Positions 48,552 through 56,698 of a DNA stretch of 64,000 nucleotides are shown here, piece by piece. Both the position numbers and the translations under genes were made by a program. The notes under the pieces were generated by a model that did not search any database, was not told the origin of the DNA, and saw only the letters and a list, made by a program, of their open reading frames with translations. Every line of letters starts with the position of its first letter. Positions within the stretch are counted from its first letter, which is position 1. The stretch spans positions 1 to 64,000 of the forward strand of contig NZ_SNZE01000003.1 in assembly GCF_004363775.1 (NCBI RefSeq), in the 5' to 3' direction. The stretch comes from Hydromonas duriensis (lineage in GTDB: Bacteria; Pseudomonadota; Gammaproteobacteria; Burkholderiales; Burkholderiaceae).

Positions 48552-49418
48552 TTAAACAGGATAGACCCCCGTTCGCGCCATTTCTTGCAAGCGCGCAATG
48601 CGCTCCTCAGTCGCGGGATGGGTTGAAAACATTTTGGAAACGCCACCGAATAAAGGGTTGATAATCATCATCTGCGCAGTGGCGGGATGGCCTTCCGCCG
48701 CTTCGAAGGGAATACCTTGGGCGTATTTTTGAATTTTGTCCAAGGCAGAGGCCAAAGCCAAAGGCTCTCCTGCAATTTCGGCACCGCCACGGTCAGCCTC
48801 ATACTCGCGCGAACGAGAAATCGCCATTTGAATCAAACTGGCGGCTAAAGGCGCGAGTATCATCATGGCAAGGGTGGTGAATATATTTGAGCTACCGCCC
48901 TCTTCATCATCGTTGCCACGTCCACCAAAGAACAAAGCCATATTCGCCAATGACGAAATCGCACCTGCCATGGTCGCAGCAATGGTGGAAATTAAAATGT
49001 CACGGTGCTTGACGTGCGCCAACTCGTGCGCCATCACGCCGCGCAATTCACGCGGAGACAAGGCGCGTAGAATGCCTGTGGTCGCCGCCACGGCCGCATG
49101 GTTTGGATTACGCCCTGTGGCGAAGGCATTGGGCGCATCCTCGTTGATAAGATAAACCTTGGGCATGGGCAGCTCAGCGCGAGTGGCGAGCTCTCTGACC
49201 ATGCTGTAAAACTCAGGCGCGGACTGCGCGTCGACTTCGCGTGCGTTGTACATTTTCAAGACCATTTTGTCTGAAAACCAGTATGAGAAAAAGTTCATCG
49301 CCAGAGATAAAACAACAGCAAAAATCATACCCGTCTGGCCGCCAATGGCTTGACCGAGCGCAACGAACAGCGCGGTAATCGCCGCCATTAACATGAAGGT
49401 TTTGGTCATATTCCACAT
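48552..49418 (-). CDS. htpX: Membrane zinc metalloprotease HtpX
   Basis: A 288-residue heat-shock-associated membrane protease that degrades misfolded membrane proteins. Two N-terminal membrane helices precede the catalytic HELAH motif at residues 131-135. A further helix pair and the third-ligand Glu region [10 protein letters not shown] follow. The ATG at 49418 is chosen because AGGAA precedes it and it matches the family N-terminus; a longer reading adds 11 residues. It is the last gene of the def-fmt-htpX unit. Confidence 0.92.
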   Translation of the reverse strand: MWNMTKTFMLMAAITALFVALGQAIGGQTGMIFAVVLSLAMNFFSYWFSDKMVLKMYNAREVDAQSAPEFYSMVRELATRAELPMPKVYLINEDAPNAFATGRNPNHAAVAATTGILRALSPRELRGVMAHELAHVKHRDILISTIAATMAGAISSLANMALFFGGRGNDDEEGGSSNIFTTLAMMILAPLAASLIQMAISRSREYEADRGGAEIAGEPLALASALDKIQKYAQGIPFEAAEGHPATAQMMIINPLFGGVSKMFSTHPATEERIARLQEMARTGVYPV

Positions 49419-49482
49419 GGTTGTGTTCCTATAAAAAAGTTGGAAGCGCACAATGCTTCAAAAACAGATTCAGGACTTAAGC

Positions 49483-50448
49483 TTAACACACTAGCCGCAT
49501 GCCTGCAGTCAAGGAGCAGCTGTCTAAAAACTGCGCCACAGGCAGGCGTTTTCCACCTGCCCGCTGTGCTTCGGTGATGCGTAAAGTACCGCTCCCGCAT
49601 GCCACGTCAATGCCTTGCTTGCTGACATTGATAATCGTACCCGCTGGTAGTGATGAGGCGTCATGGCTTAGAACCTGTGCCGCCCATACTTTGAAGGACT
49701 GTGCATCATCGACTTTAGCCGCGCATCCTGGAGCAGGGTCAAACGCCCGAATTTTATGTTCTAAAATGGAGGCATCTTGCGTCCAATTCAAGAGCGACTC
49801 GGCTTTGTCTATTTTTTGCGCGTAAGTGATGCCTTCGGCGGGTTGAGGGGTTGCGCTGGGCGGGTTGCCGTTTTGCAACGCCTGTAAGTACTCAACCACC
49901 ATGTTTGCCCCCATTGTGGCCAAGGTGTCGTGGAGTGTCGCGGTGGTTGTGTTGGCAGCAATGTCGCAAGATTGAATTGCCAGCATATCGCCCGTGTCCA
50001 GCCCCACATCCATTTGCATCAAGGTGATGCCTGTTTGAGCATCGCCCGCTTCAATTGCACGATGAATCGGAGCTGCGCCCCGCCAACGTGGGAGCAGTGA
50101 GGCATGAATATTGATGCAGCCATGTTTGGGCATGGTCAAAACGTCCGCAGGCAGTATCAGACCATATGCCGCTACCACCATGATGTCCGCTTCAACCGCC
50201 GCCAAAGTTACCCGCGCTTCGGCTGCTTCTAGCGGGTATTTGCCATCCAGTTTGAGCGAAGTCGGTTGTGCAACCGCGATATTGTGGCTCAGGGCGACTT
50301 GTTTAACTGGGCTGGCGGTCAGCTTCATGCCACGACCGCTGGGGCGGTCAGGTTGAGTCAAGACCAGCGGCACATTAAAGCCCGCGTCAATAATGGCTTG
50401 TAGGGCTTGCGCTGCAAAAACAGGCGTGCCTGCGAAAACGATATTCAT
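49483..50448 (-). CDS. fmt: Methionyl-tRNA formyltransferase
   Basis: A 321-residue enzyme that formylates initiator Met-tRNA using 10-formyltetrahydrofolate. The N-terminal [19 protein letters not shown] and the lid region [20 protein letters not shown] are followed by the catalytic [20 protein letters not shown] (Asn, His) and [20 protein letters not shown]. The C-terminal tRNA-binding OB domain ends the chain. It is paired with def, the usual formylation/deformylation couple, 66 bases downstream of it. Confidence 0.96.
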   Translation of the reverse strand: MNIVFAGTPVFAAQALQAIIDAGFNVPLVLTQPDRPSGRGMKLTASPVKQVALSHNIAVAQPTSLKLDGKYPLEAAEARVTLAAVEADIMVVAAYGLILPADVLTMPKHGCINIHASLLPRWRGAAPIHRAIEAGDAQTGITLMQMDVGLDTGDMLAIQSCDIAANTTTATLHDTLATMGANMVVEYLQALQNGNPPSATPQPAEGITYAQKIDKAESLLNWTQDASILEHKIRAFDPAPGCAAKVDDAQSFKVWAAQVLSHDASSLPAGTIINVSKQGIDVACGSGTLRITEAQRAGGKRLPVAQFLDSCSLTAGMRLVC

Positions 50449-50514
50449 ATCCGTCCGAAAAAATCAGAGCCGATGGCTCAAGGTGGGGCTACTTTAATGG
50501 TGCGGTTGTAAAAA

Positions 50515-51018
50515 TTACTCAGCACGCGCTTGTTTTTTAAGTTTCGATTTAATGCGAGTTTGCTTTAAATTTGATAAATGTTGCACAAACACCTTGCCAT
50601 TCAAGTGGTCGATTTCGTGCTGTAAACACACGGCCAGTAGCTCATCACAGTCCAGCTCAAACCAGTTGCCATCGAGGTTCATTGCGCGCACGCGCACGCG
50701 GTCGGGACGGGTGACGATGTCGTACACTTCTGGCACAGACAAGCAGCCCTCTTCCCATTCTTTTTTTTCCAAACTCTGAGCAATGATTTCTGGGTTGATA
50801 AACACTTGCAACTGGTCACGCTCCTCGGACACATCCACCACCACAATGCGCTCGTGAATATCCACCTGTGTGGCGGCCAAGCCCACACCATTGGCGTCAT
50901 ACATGGTGTCGGCCATATCCGCAACGAGTTGACGCACGCGCTCGTCCACAGCGGTCACGGGTTTAGCCACCTTGTGTAAACGCGGATCTGGGAATTTTAA
51001 AATAGATAAAATGGCCAT
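50515..51018 (-). CDS. def: Peptide deformylase
   Basis: A 167-residue metalloenzyme removing the formyl group from nascent proteins. The three motifs are [20 protein letters not shown] and QHEIDHLNG, giving the Cys and two His metal ligands plus the catalytic Glu. The ATG at 51018 starts the conserved [14 protein letters not shown] segment. There is no Shine-Dalgarno; a perfect -10 box ends only 5 bases upstream, suggesting leaderless translation. Confidence 0.96.
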   Translation of the reverse strand: MAILSILKFPDPRLHKVAKPVTAVDERVRQLVADMADTMYDANGVGLAATQVDIHERIVVVDVSEERDQLQVFINPEIIAQSLEKKEWEEGCLSVPEVYDIVTRPDRVRVRAMNLDGNWFELDCDELLAVCLQHEIDHLNGKVFVQHLSNLKQTRIKSKLKKQARAE

Positions 51019-51022
51019 AAAA

Positions 51023-51028
51023 ATTATA
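51023..51028 (-). promoter_or_regulatory. def promoter -10 (TATAAT), leaderless
   Basis: A consensus TATAAT on the minus strand is separated from the def ATG by only TTTT. The transcription start should fall at or within a base or two of the ATG, leaving no room for a ribosome site. No good -35 was found. Confidence 0.5.
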
Positions 51029-51094
51029 CTCAACTATTCATTTAGACTATCATGCCACATTGACTTTCTTTGATTTTAACCAGCGAAAACCAGC

Positions 51095-51997
51095 ATGAGC
51101 ACACGTAACGAGCGGTATTTTACCACAGCCCTACGCCCTTTCATCGCGGGTGTTTTGATGATGAGCTCGCTGGCATGGGCGCACAAACAAGCGCAATTGA
51201 TGGGCGTGAGCTGTACCACAGATTTGGGCATGGCGGCGCATGTGGTTTTGGAGCAAACGCAGATGCAAAAGAGCTGGTTTGTGCCCATAGATGAAGGGGC
51301 TCAAACAGATTTAGATGCACAGTTTCTACCCTTTATGGCTGCTGATGGACGAGCGTTGCTTCAAAAAAACGATGTAATTTTTGTGCAGTTGCCCGCGCGT
51401 TTAGAGGTTGAGGACAAAAATGTTGAGGCAGGTGACATCAAACCCGATGTTGTTCGCATCGTGCGCAGCCGCACAATTAAGGATGGTGTTGACAACAAAA
51501 CACTGGGGCTGTTTATTGAAACGGTCGGCTGGGCGCAAGTTTCTGCGCAATCAAGTGTTGTGTCGACCGCAAGCGCCAATACACCCAAAGATTTTAGAAC
51601 CCTTCCCTTACGCATTAGCCGTACTTACAGTGAAGTGGTCTCCACCGACCGCTTACTGCCTGTTGGGTGTGATGAACAGTCAACAATCGCTATTGAGCAA
51701 GCCTCTGTCGACAACCGTTCAGCTAAAATTGAAGGCTTTGCGCGTATTTTGGCTTTGCTGAATGCCGAGCGCATTGGCGGGTCATCTGCATTGATTGTGA
51801 TTGATAAGGGCCGTACTCAAGGCGTGGCGTTGAATCAACAATGGCGTTTGCTAAAAGAAGTGAAGCCAAATTTAGATATGGCTCAAGCGTTTGGTGAGGC
51901 GGTTGTGGCACAGGTTTTTGATAAGATGAGCGTTTTAAAGGTGCGCCACAGTGCGCACGAAGTGCAGGTTGGTGATGGGTTGCAATACGAAAAATAA
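51095..51997 (+). CDS. Exported protein at LysM-protein locus, no LysM domain
   Basis: A 300-residue protein with an N-terminal hydrophobic signal (PFIAGVLMMSSLAWA). The C-terminal third (VIDKGRTQGVALNQQWRLLK and FDKMSVLKVRHSAHEVQVGD) resembles the tail of the LysM-domain proteins that usually precede dprA in Betaproteobacteria. The usual LysM repeat is not visible near the N-terminus, where a different Cys-containing segment (GVSCTTDLGMAA) occurs. A cell-wall-linked role is inferred only from position. It lies 5 bases before dprA. Confidence 0.6.
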   Translation: MSTRNERYFTTALRPFIAGVLMMSSLAWAHKQAQLMGVSCTTDLGMAAHVVLEQTQMQKSWFVPIDEGAQTDLDAQFLPFMAADGRALLQKNDVIFVQLPARLEVEDKNVEAGDIKPDVVRIVRSRTIKDGVDNKTLGLFIETVGWAQVSAQSSVVSTASANTPKDFRTLPLRISRTYSEVVSTDRLLPVGCDEQSTIAIEQASVDNRSAKIEGFARILALLNAERIGGSSALIVIDKGRTQGVALNQQWRLLKEVKPNLDMAQAFGEAVVAQVFDKMSVLKVRHSAHEVQVGDGLQYEK

Positions 51998-52002
51998 CGG
52001 CT

Positions 52003-53148
52003 ATGGATAACAATGACTTTTTAACGGATGATGAACTGGCCGCGTGGTTGCGGTTGATGGCAACCAGCGGTGTGGGCGATATGACTGCGCATGTGTTGCT
52101 CAAAGCGTTCGGCTTGCCGCAATCGGTATTTGCACAAAGTTATTTGAGCTTAACCAAAGTGGTGAGTGAGCGGGTCGCCAATGCCCTTTTGTCCGAGCCT
52201 AGCGAGGCGTTGAAGCGACAGATTGATGAGACGCTGATGTGGCGCGGGCAGCCTGAAAATCATGTGGTGTCGTTGTCTTGTCGCCAATATCCTCAACACT
52301 TATTGACCACCGCCGACCCGCCCGCGGTGTTGTACGTCAAAGGGCGTTTATCGCTGCTTAATCACAATGCCAACCTTGCCGTTGTTGGCAGCCGTCATGC
52401 AACGGCACAGGGCGTTAGCAATGCCGAACAGTTTGCCCAACAACTCGCAGCGGGCGGTATGAATATCATTTCAGGCTTGGCTTTGGGCATTGATGCGGCG
52501 GCGCATCGCGGCGCACTGGCTGCTTTCAAGGCAAATGCGCACGCAGGTTCTACAATCGCAGTGATTGGCACGGGGTGCGACATCATTTATCCCGCTCGCA
52601 ATCGCGATTTGGCGCATCAAGTGGCACGAGACGGCGTCATTGTCAGTGAATTTCCGCTCGGCACAAAAGCCATGGCGAGCAACTTTCCTCGGCGCAATCG
52701 GATTATTTCAGGGCTGTCACAAGGGGTTTTGGTGGTTGAGGCCGCGTTGAAATCGGGTTCTCTCATCACTGCGAGGCAGGCGGCGGAACAAAACCGAGAG
52801 GTTTTTGCCATTCCTGGTTCGATACATTCACCCTTGGCGCGTGGTTGCCACGCCTTGATTCGCCAAGGGGCAAAATTGGTCGAGACCGCGCAGGATGTTT
52901 TAGAAGAGTTGCAGATTGTGCCGAATGAAGCCTTAATGCCAGTCACAGCCAATTCCAAAGCGCTCGCGCCCGCATCGGATGTGCAAACACAAATCCTGAC
53001 GGCTTTGGGGTTTGACCCTTGCGATTTAGACACGTTGGCCGCGCGAACCAAGTTGTCGATAGCGGAGCTCTCGAGCGAGTTGATGTTGCTGGAACTCGAT
53101 GGACGGATTGAAAAAAGACCAGGAAATGTGTATAACCAACGTTCTTAA
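52003..53148 (+). CDS. dprA: DNA-processing protein DprA
   Basis: A 381-residue single-stranded DNA-binding protein that loads RecA on incoming DNA in natural transformation. An N-terminal SAM-like helical domain is followed by the Rossmann core with AVVGSRHATAQGVSNAEQF, ISGLALGIDAAAHRGAL and VIGTGCDIIYPARNRDL, then PRRNRIISGLSQGVLVVEA. A C-terminal winged-helix (DLDTLAARTKLSIAELSSEL) completes the long form. It starts 5 bases after the preceding gene. Confidence 0.95.
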   Translation: MDNNDFLTDDELAAWLRLMATSGVGDMTAHVLLKAFGLPQSVFAQSYLSLTKVVSERVANALLSEPSEALKRQIDETLMWRGQPENHVVSLSCRQYPQHLLTTADPPAVLYVKGRLSLLNHNANLAVVGSRHATAQGVSNAEQFAQQLAAGGMNIISGLALGIDAAAHRGALAAFKANAHAGSTIAVIGTGCDIIYPARNRDLAHQVARDGVIVSEFPLGTKAMASNFPRRNRIISGLSQGVLVVEAALKSGSLITARQAAEQNREVFAIPGSIHSPLARGCHALIRQGAKLVETAQDVLEELQIVPNEALMPVTANSKALAPASDVQTQILTALGFDPCDLDTLAARTKLSIAELSSELMLLELDGRIEKRPGNVYNQRS

Positions 53149-53183
53149 AAAATGTAACCAAAACATGCAACCCATGGCGAGCG

Positions 53184-54131
53184 ATGGCTGAACCTAATGG
53201 GGCTGAAAGTAAAACACACATGAACTCACACACTGTAAAAAAGAAAAAAGTTAGGTCAAGGGTGCTCACGGTGGGCAGTCGCCAAGTGGTCATTCACGGC
53301 AACAAAACCCCACTGTGGCATGACCTGTATCACTACGCCCTGTCAGCCACTTGGACGCAGTTTTTCACCGTATTTACGCTTCTTTTTGTTTTGATTAATT
53401 TGGGGTTTGCCGCTTTATACATGCGTCAACCAGATGGAATCGCCAATTTATTGCCTCAAAATCTCTTGGGTGCGTTTTTCTTCAGTGTCGAAACCTTGGC
53501 CACCGTGGGCTATGGTGACATGCACCCTGTTTCAACATATGCTCATATCATTGCCACCACTGAAATGTTTGTTGGGACGGTGAACGTCGCTGTATTCACG
53601 GGGCTGATTTTTGCACGCTTTTCAAAACCAAGGTCGCGCATTATGTTTGCCAACTCACCTTTGATTTCGGTCGTCAACGGTCAGCCGACTTTGTTGATTC
53701 GCACCGCGAACGCGCGCCATAACTTCATCGTGGATGTTCAAGCCAAATTGTCCGTGTTGTATGTAGAAACCAGTGTTGAGGGCACGGTATTTAGACGCAT
53801 TCACGATTTGAAGCTCATTCGTAACGACCAGCCCATGTTTTTTCTCGGCTGGACGGTGATGCATGTCATTGACGAAACCAGCCCTTTATATGGCATGACT
53901 GCAGACGACTTGGCCAAAATGGATTTGGATATGGTGCTGATTTTACAGGGGCTTGATGAGTCAACCACACAGCAAATGCAAGCCCGACAAGTGTACAGCC
54001 ACAGGGATATTAAATGGAATCATCGTTATATTGATTCGATTTACATTGATGCCGATGGGGTGTCGCATGTGGACAACAGTTTGTTTCATGAAACCGAAGC
54101 CATTTCCCCCGTTGAAACCAGCAAATCGTGA
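53184..54131 (+). CDS. Inward-rectifier-type potassium channel (KirBac-like)
   Basis: A 315-residue ion channel. An N-terminal slide-helix region (PLWHDLYHYALSATWTQ) is followed by the outer helix (FFTVFTLLFVLINLGFAALY), the pore helix and the selectivity filter TVGYGD (107-112), and the inner helix (IIATTEMFVGTVNVAVFTG). The rest forms the cytoplasmic beta-sandwich typical of Kir channels (SRIMFANSPLISVVNGQPTL). The family is tetrameric and passes K+. Start 53184 is taken; 53220 is an alternative. It stands between dprA and smg, which are usually adjacent. Confidence 0.88.
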   Translation: MAEPNGAESKTHMNSHTVKKKKVRSRVLTVGSRQVVIHGNKTPLWHDLYHYALSATWTQFFTVFTLLFVLINLGFAALYMRQPDGIANLLPQNLLGAFFFSVETLATVGYGDMHPVSTYAHIIATTEMFVGTVNVAVFTGLIFARFSKPRSRIMFANSPLISVVNGQPTLLIRTANARHNFIVDVQAKLSVLYVETSVEGTVFRRIHDLKLIRNDQPMFFLGWTVMHVIDETSPLYGMTADDLAKMDLDMVLILQGLDESTTQQMQARQVYSHRDIKWNHRYIDSIYIDADGVSHVDNSLFHETEAISPVETSKS

Positions 54132-54221
54132 AAACAATGCGTTTTTGACGTAAAATAGCAACACAGAGCGGCGTACATTTGGAAAATGGGTGCGCCGCTA
54201 TCTTTTTTTATGGAATGTTCA

Positions 54222-54680
54222 GTGGTCGATATTTTCTTTTATTTGTTTGAAAACTATGGCGGCATTGCCCAATGCCCAGATGCGCTCACCCTTGCTCGTC
54301 GTTTGGCGAACGAAGGTTTTGAGGAGCAAGAGGTTCGCTCCGCCATTTTATGGGTTGAGCAGTTGCGCACACCTTTAAATATTGTGCAGGTTGCGGGTAT
54401 GGCTGCGTTTAGTCAAAGGATTTATCATGTCAGTGAACGTTCACAAATTGGTGACGCCAACTTGGCGATGCTAGATAGCCTTGTGCATGCAGGCAGCATT
54501 GATGAAAAACAACGTGAAATCATCATTGAGCGTTGCTTGATGTTGCCTATTCAAGCGATGGGTCAGCCCGAGAGTTTCAAAGCCTTGTTGCTCACGATTT
54601 TGTGGGCCGACAATCAAGAGATCAATGATGTGCTGTTGCATGGCTTGATGGATGAGGTTGAGGGCGAGACGCAACATTAG
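54222..54680 (+). CDS. smg: Smg / DUF494 family protein
   Basis: A 152-residue small helical protein of the Smg (DUF494) family, function unknown but consistently near dprA and topoisomerase genes. The conserved N-terminus VVDIFFYLFENYGG and the later ERCLMLPIQ match the family. The GTG at 54222 is chosen over ATGs upstream because GGAA lies six bases before it and the family's first residues (here M-V-D-I-F) start exactly there. Confidence 0.85.
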   Translation: MVDIFFYLFENYGGIAQCPDALTLARRLANEGFEEQEVRSAILWVEQLRTPLNIVQVAGMAAFSQRIYHVSERSQIGDANLAMLDSLVHAGSIDEKQREIIIERCLMLPIQAMGQPESFKALLLTILWADNQEINDVLLHGLMDEVEGETQH

Positions 54681-54730
54681 CAACAATTAAAAAATGGGCG
54701 AAGGCTTAAGCGGCCTGCCCTGCTAGAACC

Positions 54731-54751
54731 AGCCCTTCTTTTAGAAGGGCT
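54731..54751. terminator. Terminator after smg
   Basis: AGCCCTTCT pairs with AGAAGGGCT around TTT, followed by TTTT on the + strand. It separates smg from converging mnmE. Confidence 0.8.
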
Positions 54752-54769
54752 TTTTGTTGCCCAATGCCC

Positions 54770-56155
54770 TTATTTTCCGATACAAAAACTTGAAAAAATA
54801 ACACCCAGTAAATCATCGGACGTAAACGCGCCCGTGATTTGATTGAGCTGTTCCTGAGCCAAACGCAGTTCCTCTGCGAATAAATCTAATTTTTGGTCCT
54901 GTGTTAGCGCGTGCGCGTATGCGGTTTGGATGTGTTCGTCGGCATGGCGCAATGCGGTTAAGTGGCGTTCACGGGCGATGAATACGTCACTGGCAGTTTT
55001 TTCAAAGCCGACGATGAAAAGCAAGCGGGCACGTAACGGGTCCAGACCTTCGCCTGTTTTTGCGCTGATGTACATTCGAGAGTCATCATTGACGGCGGAT
55101 TGTTCAAGCAAGTCGGATTTGTTAATCAGCGTCAAACGGGGTGCGCCCGATGGAATTTTCTCATCAAGCGCCTTGAGCAGCGAGGTGTCACCGAGGCGTT
55201 CTTGTTCGGCTTGGGTGGCGTCAATCAAATGCAAGACAACATCCGCTTTTTCGACAGCGGCCCATGTACGCTCAATGCCGATTTTTTCAACCACATCATC
55301 CGTGTCGCGTAGCCCTGCGGTATCAATGATGTTTAGCGGCACCCCGTCGATTTGTACGCTTTGGGTGACCGTGTCGCGGGTGGTGCCTGCAATGGGCGTT
55401 ACAATGGCGACATCTTGCCCTGACAGCGCATTGAGCAAGGAGGATTTGCCAACGTTGGGCTGTCCAACCAAAACCACGTTGACGCCGTCCCGCAGTAATG
55501 CGCCCTGCTTTGCCGTGCTCAATACGCCCGCAAGTTCAGCTTGAATGCGGTCGAGTTGGCCAAACGCATCGGCCTTTTGTAAAAAATCAATTTCCTCTTC
55601 GGGAAAGTCTAACGTGGCCTCGACCAACATGCGCAAGTGCACCACTTTATCAACCAATGTGTGAATGCGCGACGAAAACTCGCCAGAAAGTGAGCGAACA
55701 GCACTTTTCGCCGCTGCTTCGGTTGAGGCTTCGATGAGGTCAGCGATCGCTTCTGCTTGTGCCAAGTCAATTTTATCATTCAAAAAAGCACGTTCGGTAA
55801 ACTCGCCTGCCGCCGCCAAACGCATGCCGTGCGCAGCGCCCACTGAGAGGCAGCGGCGTAAGAGCAATTGCATGACCACGGGGCCACCGTGCCCTTGTAA
55901 TTCAAGGACATGTTCGCCCGTATACGAATGAGGTGCGTTGAAATACAAAGCCAAGCCGTGGTCAATTGGCTGATGATGCTCATCCAAAAAAGCACCATAA
56001 TGTGCATGGCGAGGCGTGAGTGTGCGCCCACATATGGCTTGTGCCAAAGCATCAATGGCTGCAAACGAGCCTGAAGCGCGCACGACGCCGACCCCGCCTC
56101 GACCTGTGGCAGTGGCAATGGCAACAATCGGGGGGCTGGTTGGGTGGTTGGGCAT
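54770..56155 (-). CDS. mnmE: tRNA modification GTPase MnmE
   Basis: A 461-residue GTPase, partner of MnmG in making modified U34 of tRNAs. The N-terminal folate-binding domain ([20 protein letters not shown]) is followed by helices and the inserted G domain with [20 protein letters not shown], the switch and [10 protein letters not shown], and TLINKSDL. The chain ends with the catalytic C-x-G-K (FSSFCIGK). It is a single gene far from mnmG and from yidC, next to which it often lies. Confidence 0.96.
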   Translation of the reverse strand: MPNHPTSPPIVAIATATGRGGVGVVRASGSFAAIDALAQAICGRTLTPRHAHYGAFLDEHHQPIDHGLALYFNAPHSYTGEHVLELQGHGGPVVMQLLLRRCLSVGAAHGMRLAAAGEFTERAFLNDKIDLAQAEAIADLIEASTEAAAKSAVRSLSGEFSSRIHTLVDKVVHLRMLVEATLDFPEEEIDFLQKADAFGQLDRIQAELAGVLSTAKQGALLRDGVNVVLVGQPNVGKSSLLNALSGQDVAIVTPIAGTTRDTVTQSVQIDGVPLNIIDTAGLRDTDDVVEKIGIERTWAAVEKADVVLHLIDATQAEQERLGDTSLLKALDEKIPSGAPRLTLINKSDLLEQSAVNDDSRMYISAKTGEGLDPLRARLLFIVGFEKTASDVFIARERHLTALRHADEHIQTAYAHALTQDQKLDLFAEELRLAQEQLNQITGAFTSDDLLGVIFSSFCIGK

Positions 56156-56524
56156 AAAAGAACCGTCAAAAGGATGGGTGATTTTTCGGCGAATTGTAGC
56201 ATTTTTGCTGGCCCAATTGAGCCGAATCCAAACGCATGACGAGATGGTGGCGTTTGAGGGTAAGTGTTGCGTTGGGCTTCTGTTTAAAAAGTAAGTGGTT
56301 AATCAGCGCAAATAAATTTCATTTTTTGAGCATTGTCCTTGGTTTTTTAAAGCATGAAGCGCACGTGCAACCACAAGCATCGGCAAGAATTTGTGCGTTG
56401 TGTTCGCAAGCAGGCTCGGCATAACGGTCAAAATTCTTATCTTTTTTAATAATTCAGATAGGTTCAGAAAACAGCGAAAGCGGCAGAAAAACCTTGTTTG
56501 AAAAATGGTTTTAACTCGCTTCGC
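56156..56524. other. Gap between mnmE and topB
   Basis: About 370 bases with no gene I can support. A 31-codon basic open frame (56354-56449) has no ribosome site. It should hold the mnmE promoter near its left end. No tRNA or repeat seen. Confidence 0.3.
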
Positions 56525-56671
56525 TTGCATAAATTACCTGCTTGCGCGTATGATAGCCCGAAAATCAACCTTAACCATTGCTCGTATTTAAATGCGGGAC
56601 AATGTCAACGGTCTGTTTTGCACTTACCTTTATTTTAAAACCTGCGCAAATTGTCAATTGTCGCAGGTTTT
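56525..56671 (+). promoter_or_regulatory. topB promoter and leader hairpin
   Basis: A promoter fits TTGCAT (56525-56530), 18 bases, TATGAT (56549-56554), giving a leader of about 140 bases. Near its end AAAACCTGCG (56637-56646) pairs with CGCAGGTTTT (56662-56671) around a 15-nt loop, a terminator-like hairpin 28 bases before the ATG. It may be an attenuator for topB or end a short independent RNA. Confidence 0.45.
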
Positions 56672-56698
56672 CCAACTTAGCACATAGACAGGCACACC

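Noticed and set aside
54186-54221. Longer start for Smg
   Set aside because: No ribosome site before it, while GTG at 54222 has GGAA at ideal spacing and the family N-terminus.
56354-56449. 31-codon very basic open frame upstream of topB
   Set aside because: No Shine-Dalgarno, no recognisable family, and it is short enough to be chance.
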